A stretch of DNA of 64,000 nt from Dasyornis broadbenti (lineage: Eukaryota > Chordata > Aves > Passeriformes > Dasyornithidae). The stretch is taken from assembly GCA_013397935.1 (NCBI GenBank), contig VZRN01004250.1:324569-388568 (forward strand). Reading direction: 5' to 3'. The notes below the pieces were generated by a model, which saw only the letters and a list, made by a program, of their open reading frames with translations, was not told the origin of the DNA and searched no databases. A program made the position numbers and the translations under genes. Positions 12,169-23,500 of the stretch are shown in pieces. Numbering within the stretch: the stretch's first letter is position 1; each line of letters begins with the position of its first letter.

Positions 12169-13148
12169 GGTGCCACCTGGCTGCCTGCTCACTCCTCAGC
12201 TCTTCGGTCTTGTAGCTCTGAAATGTTTCCTTTAAAAATAAAATCCCTCTCTGAGAGCTCCTGTCTTTCCCCCTTAGATCTGCACTAGGCTCTCCCTTCT
12301 CTCAGCTTTGCTTTTATTCCCCTTAATTGTGGCCTTTAAGTTCCTGGCGATGTGGCCTTGGCTTTTCTGCAGAGCTCCTCCAACCTCTCCCGTCCTTCTG
12401 CTCCTGCCTGCTCCTGTTCATGCACCGTGCCCTTTTCAGTCCAGGAAAGTGACATTATTGCCAGTGGAAGTCCCGAAGGAGCAGAGTCCTGTCCCAGGAT
12501 GAGTAAAGGTTGCACGGCCGAGTGCCAGAAGACAAATGGATTTGGGGAAATGGCCATTAGCCCTTCCCTGAACTTGACAATGTGTTTCCTACGATTCCTA
12601 TCACGTGTAGGAAGAGGCTGATTATTTTTAGCTGTGGGTGAGCCAGCTGTTCCTAGGCCACCCTCCAGCCCTCCCAAGGACAGCAGGGATGTCTGCAGGC
12701 TCCGGCTCAGCCCTTGGTGGGACGGTGGAAGTGAGGAGGGATGAATTCCTGCGGTAGCTGCCGGCAGCGAAACCTCTCCCCATCTGCATGTGCCGCACCT
12801 CACCTGCAGGATGGCTGCCTTTGCTCCAGCACCTGGATTTGATTCGTTAACCCCCAGATGAGTTTTGTCTGCCTCTCATGGTCTTACTCTCAGTTTCACC
12901 ATAACCAGTGCAGGTAACAAACGTCAGGGGAGAGGTTTCACTGCCAACCAACTCCTTGCCGTCCATCACAACCATTCTCTCCTTAATTTTGCCCCAGGGA
13001 GTCCCAGGTTTAACTCAGTTCAGATGACCTGGGCTCCATCCCTGCCAGCCCCAGCGCCGTCCTGGGGTGTGAGTGAGCTGTGGCTGCAGCAGGGCTGGCT
13101 TTGTCCAGTGATGGTGACCCTGGGTGGCAACTGGGCCAGTTTCAAACA
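12169..13148. other. Spacer between the inverted-repeat arms
   Basis: 980 bases of apparently unique, fairly GC-rich DNA. Open frames on either strand (12336-12803 minus, 12352-12621 plus) overlap each other and show no domain. No transposase-like or other coding sequence is seen, which argues against an autonomous foldback transposon. If transcribed across, the spacer would be the loop of a long hairpin. Confidence 0.6.
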
Positions 13149-13439
13149 GGGATAGCATTTGCCAAGGCTTGGGAGTGTCATGGGAAGGAGAGGAAGATAA
13201 ATAAATCTAAACTTTTCAGCTATCTTTGTGGAGTACGAAGAACAAAAGAAGCAAATCCTCTGTCAGACAGATGTAAATTTGGGGTAAACATGTAAATAGG
13301 ACAACTGGACCATGTATATATCAGTACCTCTCTTTTTTTCCTGAACTCATTTATACAACAGGCTGTATTTATGTTTAAAATACTTTCCATCAAAATAACC
13401 TGTGAGGATACAGGAGCTGACTGATGCTTTATTTCTCTG
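13149..13439 (-). repeat. Right arm of the 290-base inverted repeat
   Basis: Reverse complement of 11879-12168 at roughly 90% identity. Starts at GGGATAGCATTTGCCAAGG and ends at ATTTCTCTG. Differences are scattered, not clustered, so the two arms have aged separately since they were made or last converted. Beyond the outer edge a weaker resemblance may continue toward about 13610 (see findings). Confidence 0.93.
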
Positions 13440-16400
13440 AAAGCACCAGGAACTTTGCTTCCCTGCAGATTCATGGAGCCTTTTGTTCTCCACGTGTTTT
13501 GATAGAATGCACAGTGCACTGCAGACTTGGTGCTGCCTGGTTTGTCTCATAATGGAGATGTTTCTAAAAGAAATTGCCTCTGGGTTTTTTTCTGGCTTGA
13601 TCTCAAATTAAGGAGATTTCAAAGATTTATGAGCCTCCCCAAAATTTATCTTCAGGGGTGGCCCGTGATTGGGCAGAACAGAGTGGAGGTGTGAATTCTG
13701 GGTGTGGTTTCCTGTGGGAAACAGATCAATAACCTCCTAAGGAGGATCCTGCTTCAGACTGGGGCAAAAACAACTAGGTTGGAATTTACCTGTTGCCAAT
13801 TCAGAATTAGGAAACCCAGAAACACGTTACAAAGATCGACAGGAGCAGACTGGTTGGCTTTATCTGTGTCCGCGTAAAGTCTAAGCATCTCCAACTTAGC
13901 AAAGCTCAATGTTGTGGTATCAAAGCAGCCCCATTCCGTGACAGGACTGGAGGTTTTGCTCCATCAGGCGAACAAGGAGAGCCTTCCTAATCCTTATTTC
14001 TCTTTTATCATAACTCTCGTTTTGCCCATGGCTCCTGTGACCTGACCCTCGAGCCTGTGCTGGGTGCAGAAGCTGCAGGTGGGAGGCAGAGGAGCGAGTG
14101 GCTCTGGGACCGTCCCTGCAGGAACTCAGCTCTTGTACAAGCAAATGTCATAAAATGGCAAACAATTAATGTAGAAAATAACTGAAAGATGCAGGATGCA
14201 GGAGGCCTGGCCCAAATATTACCTCCTGCCCCTCTTTTTAAATTTTTTCTGGGATTAAGGAGGGTGCTTGCGGGAAGAGCAGCAATCATGATAAGCAGTT
14301 TCTCTGGGGAGCTGTGTGGCCCCTCTGCTCCGTGCTGCGCCTTTCTCCAGCCCAGCAACTTTCCCTTCCAGACCACAGGTTTATTTAATTTAGGTCCTAC
14401 GACTGGCAACGGTTTTGCAATGGGCTGTGGGTTAGGAAAAAGCAGGGAATTTTTCCTTAAGTGAGGAAAGGAGATGACATTGCACAGCAAATCAGAGCAA
14501 AAAACCAGTTTGTTGGCTGATTTTCTTCTCTGCCTTGCTTCTGTGTGTGATGCCAGCAAAAGAAATTGCATTTCGGAGCGATTTAATAGCAAAATTACTT
14601 TTATTTTTAATCATTTTCCCTTGCCTCAGAGCAGAAAAACCACAAGATGGAGCTCTGGGGCTTTCCATTGCGGCTGGGCTCGAGTCACCGTAAAAAAGCC
14701 GTTTGGAGACCTTGAAATTATGGGGTTTGTTATTTTTTCACTGAGTTTAATTTTTACATTCATTTTAAAATTGTAAATGTTATAGATGTTATAATTATAA
14801 AATGTAAGTTATTGTTGCTGGTGGAAGTTATTTACTTTTCTTTTTGAAACTCAGAACTTTTATATTTTTGCGATTGTTACGGGGCAGCATTTTTCTCTCT
14901 TCTGGGAGGCTGCAGCCCAGAGACGCTGTTAGACCACAGCATTCTTGTCCCTGACCCCTGCCTGTGCTGGGGAAGCTCTCCAACTTGCCCAGCTCTGAAT
15001 GCAAATATTCCTTCGTGTGTAAGGGAATAAACGTTCTGAAGTGCTCCTCTTGCCTTGTAATCAACGAACACTGAGCTGGTAACATTTAAACCAGGGCAGC
15101 AAATTAGGAGAATTTGGTTATTTAATAAAAAAGAAAAGCATTTTAGATCCTGAATTATATAGATCTTTTAAAGAAACAAAAGAAGTTAATATTTGTGTGA
15201 TGTAATGTGTTTTCTTCCTTCTTTTTTCCTCCTTATTTTTTTCTCCCTCTTTCTTTTTTCTTTCAAAAGGGTGAGCTCTTTCCTTCAATGTTCTTCTTTT
15301 CCAGGTGAACTGGTGCTGAGGATGTCAGATCTTTTCAGCTCTGCCCGCTGTTATGACAGGGACTGAGTGTTTAATTATGTTGCAGAGAGAGGGTGATTCT
15401 TTTGACTGGCTGGAGTTTGGTTGTAATAGCTACACACACATGTAGTTAAAAGTGATAAAAATTAATTTTTAAAATGTATTTATACAGTCCAGCTCACATT
15501 GAGAGGACAGTGACATTCTGGTAGCCAATAGCCTCCTGAAATATTGTTAATTACTTCCCCAACACGAGCAAACATTTTAGAGAAGGCTTATGAAACACTT
15601 CAGGCAGTGAAAATCTGCTTCCCTCCTCTGCAGAAGTTAACATTTTTATTAGAAATTTGACCCACTCGGCGGAGCCTTGCAGAGAAATGAGTCTCTGGTG
15701 CAAGAGCGAGCGCGGCCGGTGAGCTCCGGCCATGGCAAAGCTCCTGCTCCAGAGGGCCGGGAGCCTCCCGAGGAGCTGAACTCGCTCTCACCAAAGATTA
15801 ACTCAGCCCAAGGTAGAGCTGACCACATCCCGAATAATTCATTAGGAGAATTTATTCCCCCTCTATTTGCAAACTGTCCGAGCAGTCTGGTGTTTGCATG
15901 TGCTCCTCTCTTCACCGCGTGCTGGGCTCTTTGGGATTGATCCTTTTGCTGTGGATTTTTGACCCGTTCCTCCAGCCTGGCTGAGGGATGGATCACCTGG
16001 TGGTGCTTTTGGCAAGACTGATGCAACATGGATTTTTGTGCCCAAAATCCAGATTTCACAAACTGGTGATTCTTAAAAATACTCGTGCCAGGAGGGTCTT
16101 GTGTCAAAAGTCACCAAAATCGGTGAAAGGAAGGCGTGAGAGCGCTGCTTGTTTCAGTTCGATTTGCTAACTCAGAAATAGTGGATTTCTTTTTTTTACT
16201 GGGCACTTAGCTGTGGGCATTATTTCTTTTTATAACTCCAATAGCTGTCTGAAAGGACTTGGAAACACACCAATTGCTTTTCCCGGCCCCCCCCCCACCT
16301 CCCCTTTTTTTTATTTTTCTTTTTTTTCTAAGTGTTAGGAGAAGAATTCGAAGGTCTGCCTGTGCCTTGGGTCATTAATAGAGATAATTGTCAGTGGTGG

Positions 16401-17329
16401 ACAAGGCTGCAGCTTCCTGAGTGGGGAGCAAGAGAAAAACGAGGTGTCACTTTGCTCAAACCTTTGCAGCTCCTCTGTAAAACATTACTCCTTAAACAGA
16501 ACTGCTGCCCTCATGCCCTGCTCTGCTTCCCCTGCAGCCCATAAAATCCAGCGATTTGGCCAAAACCCCTGCGCCGAGTGAATCGCACGGAGCATCTTCG
16601 GTGGCACCCGGCTGCCTCTTAAACGCCGTCGCTTTTAGACTCTCGCTGCACTTCTGACTCTCAGGCACCCACTGTTCCACTTTCACACGCAGGATTCGAG
16701 CCCCTCTCCCTCTGCCCTGGCTCCCTGTGCTGCTCAGGAACCATTCCCTGGCGTGGTGTTCCCCAGCTCCCCCTGGCAGCTGCTCTGTCCCTGGTTCTCC
16801 TGCCTCTGCTGCTGCGCGTTCCCGGTGGGTGCAAGGCTGACACCACTGAAACAGCGATTCCTCAGAGCTGGAAAAGCTGCACAAACCCCGGCACAGCTCA
16901 GCCCAGCCCGTAGGATGGGAATAACAGGCACTTTCCAAGTTCTTTAAAAAAAAAAAAAAAAAATGACAGCCGGGGCAGGAATCTGATGGATGTCTTAATT
17001 TATTTATCTCTGGCGTTTTGATCAAGTGCCGTGCTGATGGGGAGGGATATGTTTGCAATTAAAGGCAGTGACTTAACTCTAATCCTTTCTTTGCCCCCCC
17101 ATCTTTTGAAAGAAAACGTGCCTTTAAAAGGGATCAGAGAGAAAAAGAACTTTGGAATTTTCAATAGCACAGGACTGCTTTTGGAAAGGAAAATCTGTCG
17201 AAGCAAGAGCAGCTCTTTTGTAAGTAGCTGTAAAGGAATAAGAAAATTAAGATATCCCTCCTCTCTCTTTCTTTTCCCAGTCATCAAGCAATTTGATTAC
17301 AAAAAGAGACTTCAGAATTATTAAAACCT
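13440..17329. other. Non-coding single-copy DNA
   Basis: No gene recognised. Contains a pyrimidine-only tract at about 15211-15266, AT-rich stretches at 14730-14880 and 15100-15200, a C-run with T-run at about 16285-16327 and a poly-A run at 16945-16963. Open frames at 14008-14592 and 16492-17058 (minus) have no recognisable domain and cross homopolymers. Confidence 0.5.
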
Positions 17330-18620
17330 AGGAAAAGAAACCCTGCTAAATGTAATAATTATAATGTAGACATTTTAATCTGCTCTTAGGAAGCGTTATC
17401 TCTTCTTTGTACTTAACAATTCAAAGTTCTCGTTTATGGGGTTTCACAACATCCATTACAATATTTTGACAATTAATTTGTTACTCCTTTTTAAGAAGAG
17501 AATTATTAATTATACTCCTATTCAGAGGTCTTAGTAAAGCTTTCAGTTAACACTTCCTAACAGGCATTTAATTCTGATTCAATAAGAAAATTATTGTGCT
17601 ATAAACAAATATCAATTGATTATTAAACACATTTATTTTGGATTTACAGCGATTCCATAGACATGATAGCCATTAAACATCAATGGAAAGACTTTCATTA
17701 ATAAACTGATTTATTTACCGTGGCATAAGTGTCCTGTTCAATCTAAATTAAATATCTCTTCGGGCTCCTCAGCCTGTAGTGTTACCAAAAGGCAGCTTCG
17801 TGTTTGAACGCTGCACAAAAAGCATTTCTAGTTCAGATTTGCAAGACGCAATCTCAAAAATAATCAATCTGTATGAAAAAGACTTTGGTTACTGCTAGAT
17901 AACTAATTATACAGACACAGCCTTTGTGCGTGTCTCGATGAGATATTCTTTGTTATTCTCTTTCTTCTGAACTTTGATGCTGTTTAAAAATAAATTTAAT
18001 TACCCAATGGTTATTTACACTGCATTTATTTCTCCCATCTAGAATTCTTTTCAAATTTAAAACCTGAAGGTCACTATCATTTTAGAGCAGTTTATTATTC
18101 ATGGATATTGCAAAATTTCCAGAGAGAAAAAATTGCTTTATTTTAAAATTGGAGAGCAAGAAAAGAATTGTAAGATCGGCTGCACTGAGCATGATCCTGC
18201 GCTGCGTTATCACAGCAGTTTTGCTAAATGAAAACTGCAGGGCTAGGCCAAAGATTTCCCTTCATTAATAACATAAATTTAAACACTATCATCTAAAAAA
18301 ATTTGTGTGTGTGTGACGTACACAGAAATCCTGTAATCTTCTAATAAATCCCTTTTTTCTAAGGGTTTTCCCACATGATTGTATGTATGGGGCTTATCTG
18401 GTAAATTCACAGGAGTAAAATTGCTCTGTGTACAGGCATTGGCAGGGACATGATTCATGTGTGGTTTAATTTTTATTTCTATATTAATGCATTTATTATA
18501 GATATACATGTTGATACAATTATACACATTGTATTTATCGATAATTATTGTATAATTTAGACTAGCTTATATTTATTACATTACTGATTTTCAGAAGGTT
18601 TGAAATATTTTCCTGGGTTG
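17330..18620. other. AT-rich block, candidate conserved non-coding DNA
   Basis: About 1.3 kb distinctly more AT-rich than the neighbouring DNA and free of simple repeats or recognisable transposons. It is rich in TAAT/ATTA homeodomain-type cores, TAATAATTATAATG-like strings and CAATCAATTGATTATTA-like combinations. No open frame of interest crosses it. Such texture is typical of ancient developmental enhancers in gene deserts, but that is only inference, and ordinary AT-rich isochore DNA is the alternative. Confidence 0.35.
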
Positions 18621-20289
18621 CAATAACCCAATTTTATCCACAGATGACCTCAGAAAGGGCAGCAGGGTTTGCTACACAGGTACCCCAGGTAAGGCTCTCC
18701 AGGCCAGGACTTTGCTGCCACATTTAATTTTGGGTCTCTGGGTTAAAAACTCTCTAAAGCTGAGAAACTGGGGATTTACCTGCCGTAGGAAACCCTGGAT
18801 TTGGCTCCTGCAGGTACCAAGTGCAGGGCAGTGTGAGAGGTTCTTCCTCTAAAGCAGAAAAAGCGGCCAGCGCTGGAGGAATAAAATCAGAGGTTAAATG
18901 TTAGGAGTTTTGTGCTGTTGGGCTTTTCATTTCTTGAGGCTGCGCATAAACACACATTTCTGCTCTCTTCACCAGCACCTCTGGAAAGTCTACCTGGAAA
19001 AAGCCACGGTCAAAGGATGCAGGTGTGGGGGCTCGGGTGGTGAGAGACAGGGGATGTTTTCTCTCGAGCAGCTTTCCAGTGTTGGACAAGAATGCAACAA
19101 AATGTGAATGGAGGGGGGAGGTCTCTTCTACCCCTCACTTGTGCAAAAGGCTCAGCAAAACCGGTGACAACTTTGCCAAGGGCAAAAAATGGAGCTGAGC
19201 TTCTGATTTAGTGATTTCCCCCATTTCCCCTGGACATTTCTGTGTTTGTGCGTCGATTCCAGCTGAATGCCTCTGGATCAGGGTTTGCAGCAGCGCTCTA
19301 CGTGGGATTTCCTGGGGGCAATGGCTTGAGGCCCCCAGCACCTGTTGCTGCCAGGTGAAATGTCTTCTCCTGCACTCTCCCGTGATGGGCCTCTCCTTCC
19401 CTCAATGATAAAAAACCTCGTTAAGATCTTTTTAATATTGAGGGAGAGATGAGGATTAAAGTGAGAATGAGTTGGGTGCAAAGCTCCTTCTCCCTTCTTC
19501 AGAGAGACATCTCACACAGAGCTCTCTGCTTTCTCGTAAGACTTAATTTGAAGTCAAATAATCAACTTACAAATGAGGAATTGACCTATACGTAAGTTGT
19601 GATGGGAAACACCTCTTTGGCTAGGTTGCTGTGGGTGGTGTACACAGGTCTGGAGCCAAAGGCAGAGATCTTAATTTGACTGGAAAAGCTGGAACTGGGC
19701 AGAAATGCCTTCCTTGCTGTAATGTTATGGCTCTGCAGTGTGATTCCTACAGGGCCGTGCGTGAGCTGTTGCTGACAGGGATTTTGTGCTGATACCACGT
19801 CTGACAGCTCTGCTTTTTGCAGGGCATCAACATTGCTTTCCCATACGTTTCCTGTATCGTCTGTATTACTGCTTTTAAATCACTTTTTCTTTAATTGGCT
19901 CAGGAGAAAGGGCTCATTCCTTTGCCTTTAACTTTTCTTTTTTTCCCATAAACTATTTAGGAAAAAAAAATTGCCGAGTATGTAAACTAAAGATCATTAG
20001 AGGTTGTGAGGGGTTTTTTGTTACATTTTTTTTTTTTTTTTAATACTAGATTCAGCAAAATATTCTTTTCTCCCAGGCTCTGGGTCTCTATTTAGATGAT
20101 TTTTAGCTCTGGGGTTTTTTTTTTGTTTTTTTTTGTTTTTTTTTTATTTATATATTTATTCATTAGAAAGGCCCACAGTCAAGGAGAAGGGGAACACGGG
20201 GTTATTAATCTTTCCTGTCATCCGTTCACAGATGTGAAGTTCACACCACAGCAAATGTGAAGTCAGCAGTACCCACAAGGTGGAAACTT
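18621..20289. other. Non-coding single-copy DNA
   Basis: No gene or transposon recognised. T-rich runs at about 20023-20043 and 20115-20143 lead toward the polypurine tract. Confidence 0.5.
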
Positions 20290-20540
20290 CAAGCAAAGCA
20301 GGCAGCAAGGAACGGGGGTGGGAGAAGGAGAACAGGAGGGGAAGAGGGGAAAAAGAGGGAAGAGGGAAAAATAAAAATGATGAGGGAGTGATGAATGACA
20401 AAAGGAAAAGGAGAAAGATGGATGAACAAGGGGAATGGGAAGAGAAATGAGATGGATGGGAAAGGCTAAAGAGGAAAGGCAGATAAGGGAGAAGAAAGTC
20501 TGAGGAAAGAGTAGGGGAGAAATGAGAGATTCTGAGACAG
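20290..20540. repeat. Long polypurine (GA-rich) tract
   Basis: About 250 bases in which the plus strand is overwhelmingly A and G (for example GGAGAAGGAGAACAGGAGGG), with few interrupting pyrimidines. It is low-complexity rather than a regular repeat. The minus-strand open frame through it (20156-20617) is a Ser/Phe/Leu-rich artefact of the composition. Such tracts can adopt triplex (H-DNA) structure. Confidence 0.85.
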
Positions 20541-23500
20541 AATATTCCAGATAGGGTGTTAACGTGGCTGGGCCTGTGTGGGTGCTTGGATATCCTGAAG
20601 ATGTAAAGGGTAATCACTCTCCCAGCATGTATATGCTATTGATATGTTAATATAATTTTCTTTTTCATCTGAAAGCAATGAAGTTTTCAAACCGCCTGAT
20701 TAACTGGGCCTGGCTGGTCCTGTGCATGGCCATGTATTCACAAACATGTGTCACGTATAAATATTTATACCCTGTACACAATACCCCATAAAGCAGCAGC
20801 CAGCATTAAAAGTCCCATTAGTACGGATGTGACATTGGACAGACGTGTTTGTGCCCATGTAACCTGCTGCAATATCAACCCTAACACAGGTTTTTTTGGG
20901 GGGGGAAAACAAAATGCAGACAGGCGGCACGAACAGAAACACTGAGTATGTGCTGTTGAAAAGAAGCCCATGATAGTGCAATGTGTGGGGGCTGAGATCC
21001 CGTTCGGCTGCAGGACATTCTCCTTTGCCATTTTATACTTTGTTGTAAAGGGTGTTTGAAAATAAGTAATTTCTCCATTGTATTCTGAGACAGCTCCTAA
21101 TATATGCTTGTATATTCACACATCCTCCAGATTGTTAATTCACTGGTTTAGCTAATTTACAGTCAGATGGAGAAATAACTCCTAAAAAAAGGGACCGTTT
21201 TGGGCAGCTCACAGAGGCAGTGACAGCATCACCCAGCTGTGGTCCCGTGGTCCTTCCTCCTTGCAGAATTTCGGTTGTGCCCGAAATTCTGCGAGTTCAC
21301 CAGCAGTTTTACACCACGAGTTGCACAGTTTAGTGGGGGTTGCCACTGGTGGAGTCAGGATCTCTCTGGGGCTGGGGACAAGATGAAGAGGGACAGGTTG
21401 AAAAGCCTCAGCTTCTCTGCACGAGTCAGCAAAAGCAGCCAGGGAGTTCTGCTTGTTTTTCCCCCAGAAAAGACTTCAGAGCTCTTGGTGCTGACCAGAG
21501 AGCTCATATCTGTCTGCTAAAGTGAAAATCTAACCCTAAAGGTACTTTCAGAGTATTTGCTCCTTGTTTCTAGGGTAGGGAAAAACATTTCATATAGTTT
21601 ACAGAAATCTGTCTGTTGCTGGAATACTTCTGTGAAGCATTGCTGAAAGGGTAGTTTTATTTTTATTTAATTTAATTAAATGGGCCCCCACCCCTCATTC
21701 AGGGAATACCTTGCATTTATGTGCTGCATTTTGGTTGATTTATCTGATGAGCTACTAGACACACTTGTTCACTGGATTTTTGGCATCCAGGAGATCTCTG
21801 CAGGCTTCTGTGAGATGTTGTGTACCATTACAGGTCTTTGGTGCAATGCATTGAGGCTCAGCAGCTCCAGGACTTGTGTCTGCTTTCGTCTTGTATCAGG
21901 CCACAATCCGAGATTTCCATGCCTGGGTAAATCAAGGAAATAGCTGTGGAATCTATAGCAGATGTTAATATTTACTGCGCAAGGTGACTGAGTCTCGCTG
22001 CTGCTGAGCTCATCCTGGGACAGTCAGAGCCGTGCAACTGGATTTTTCCGTCGCTCCGTGCCCAAGGAGCAAGGATGGAAGCTGTGCCTACGCGAGAGAC
22101 CCTGTGTTTGTGCCTATTAAAAATCTCCTGTGTAATGTTAACGTTGCTCATTAGGAGCTGAGGGATATCAGCTTTCTGCTACCGGGGTTCTCACAAAATG
22201 GGAATTTGTTGCTCTTACTTAAAGGTCTCCACTCAGAGTGGATGTACTGAACAATGCTGGTTATGAACGGGCCAGAAATAAGTCAGAGGATTTGGGGGGT
22301 AAATCAGTGGAATTAATTTGACTTCAGTTATTTTGGTTTCATTTACAGAAGCTGGGCAGTTGGCCCTTTTTGCTTGAGTACTGAGTTTCTGCAAATTAAT
22401 TTCAAAACCTCCACAACCCAGCACACTTCATCTCCAACTCTCCCTAGCCTAATTCTCAAATTCCTGATTGAATGCCGCTTGCTTGTGAATTTCTGGCTTT
22501 GGTCTCTCGTATATGTATGTGACAAAATTGGTTTTCTTTTGTCTAAGCAGGGAAAAAGTAGAAACGAGACAAACTTCCCCTCCCTTCTGCAAAGGTCCAA
22601 TGTAGAAAAGGATTTAAAAAAAAAAAAAAAAAGGAATAAAATAAAAAATATAGCTGTACTTTTCCCCCCCTTTGGAAGGACCTCCCACTGACTTTATCAT
22701 TATCTGTCTCATGTAGGATATTGGATCCAGGATCTATAGCAGGGAGCTACGTTAGTATTGAATCTCATTTGATTTAATAAACCTCCCTTGTCACTTGCCT
22801 GCTCAGCCTTTCCAGCCTTTTCCAGGCATTGGGAGCTCCCCCATCGTTTTGGCTGCAGAAGAATACACGAGGCACTGCCCTCTGTCCACGGCTGTGTGGG
22901 GATCTCCATCCTCACTTGGAAATGCAGATTTTTGTTCTGCAGTTTTAGCCCCTTCCTCTTTCCCTCCCTTCACATACAACCTGTGGCCCACCCCATGTGT
23001 AGGCTCTTGACTTATCTTACTTATTTTTCTTATTCTCCTTGCTTGGAACAATTTACAGCAGCCCTGTTCATAATGAAATATTTATACTGAGCAGACTGGA
23101 GATATGGAATTATTTTACGTTTCTCTGGTGTATGAAGTACAGTTCTGGAGATAATCTGAAGATTTTTGAGGGGAGGGAAGAGAACAGGGAATAAGATTCC
23201 ATTTTAAGTGAAAAAGAACATCAAAAATGTTGTCAATGGATTTTTCAATATATTAGAAAAAGGAGGATGTATAGAGTAAAATTTCAAAGCCCGCAAAATT
23301 AACTACCTAGCAAAATCCATGCTTCAGGAAGGGAGAAAGCTTTTGGAACCTGCCTTTAATTTTCAAATGGGAGTTCTTAGGCTGGATGCGATGAGGTTTG
23401 GCATGTCTCTTGGCATGTGTCTGGGTAGGCCAGCTCTGTGTCTGTGGGCTCTAATTTCCCTACAAGAATTCGAGTAAACCTTTCCCAAGCCAATAGGAGT

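Noticed and set aside
11879..13439. Inverted repeat as terminal repeats of a DNA transposon
   Set aside because: The spacer shows no transposase-like frame, and the sharp boundaries face inward with fading outward homology, the opposite of transposon termini. Not excluded for a non-autonomous element.
13220..13519. 99-codon frame through the right inverted-repeat arm
   Set aside because: The frame is not kept in the left arm, where single-base gaps break it, so the arms are not conserved as protein.
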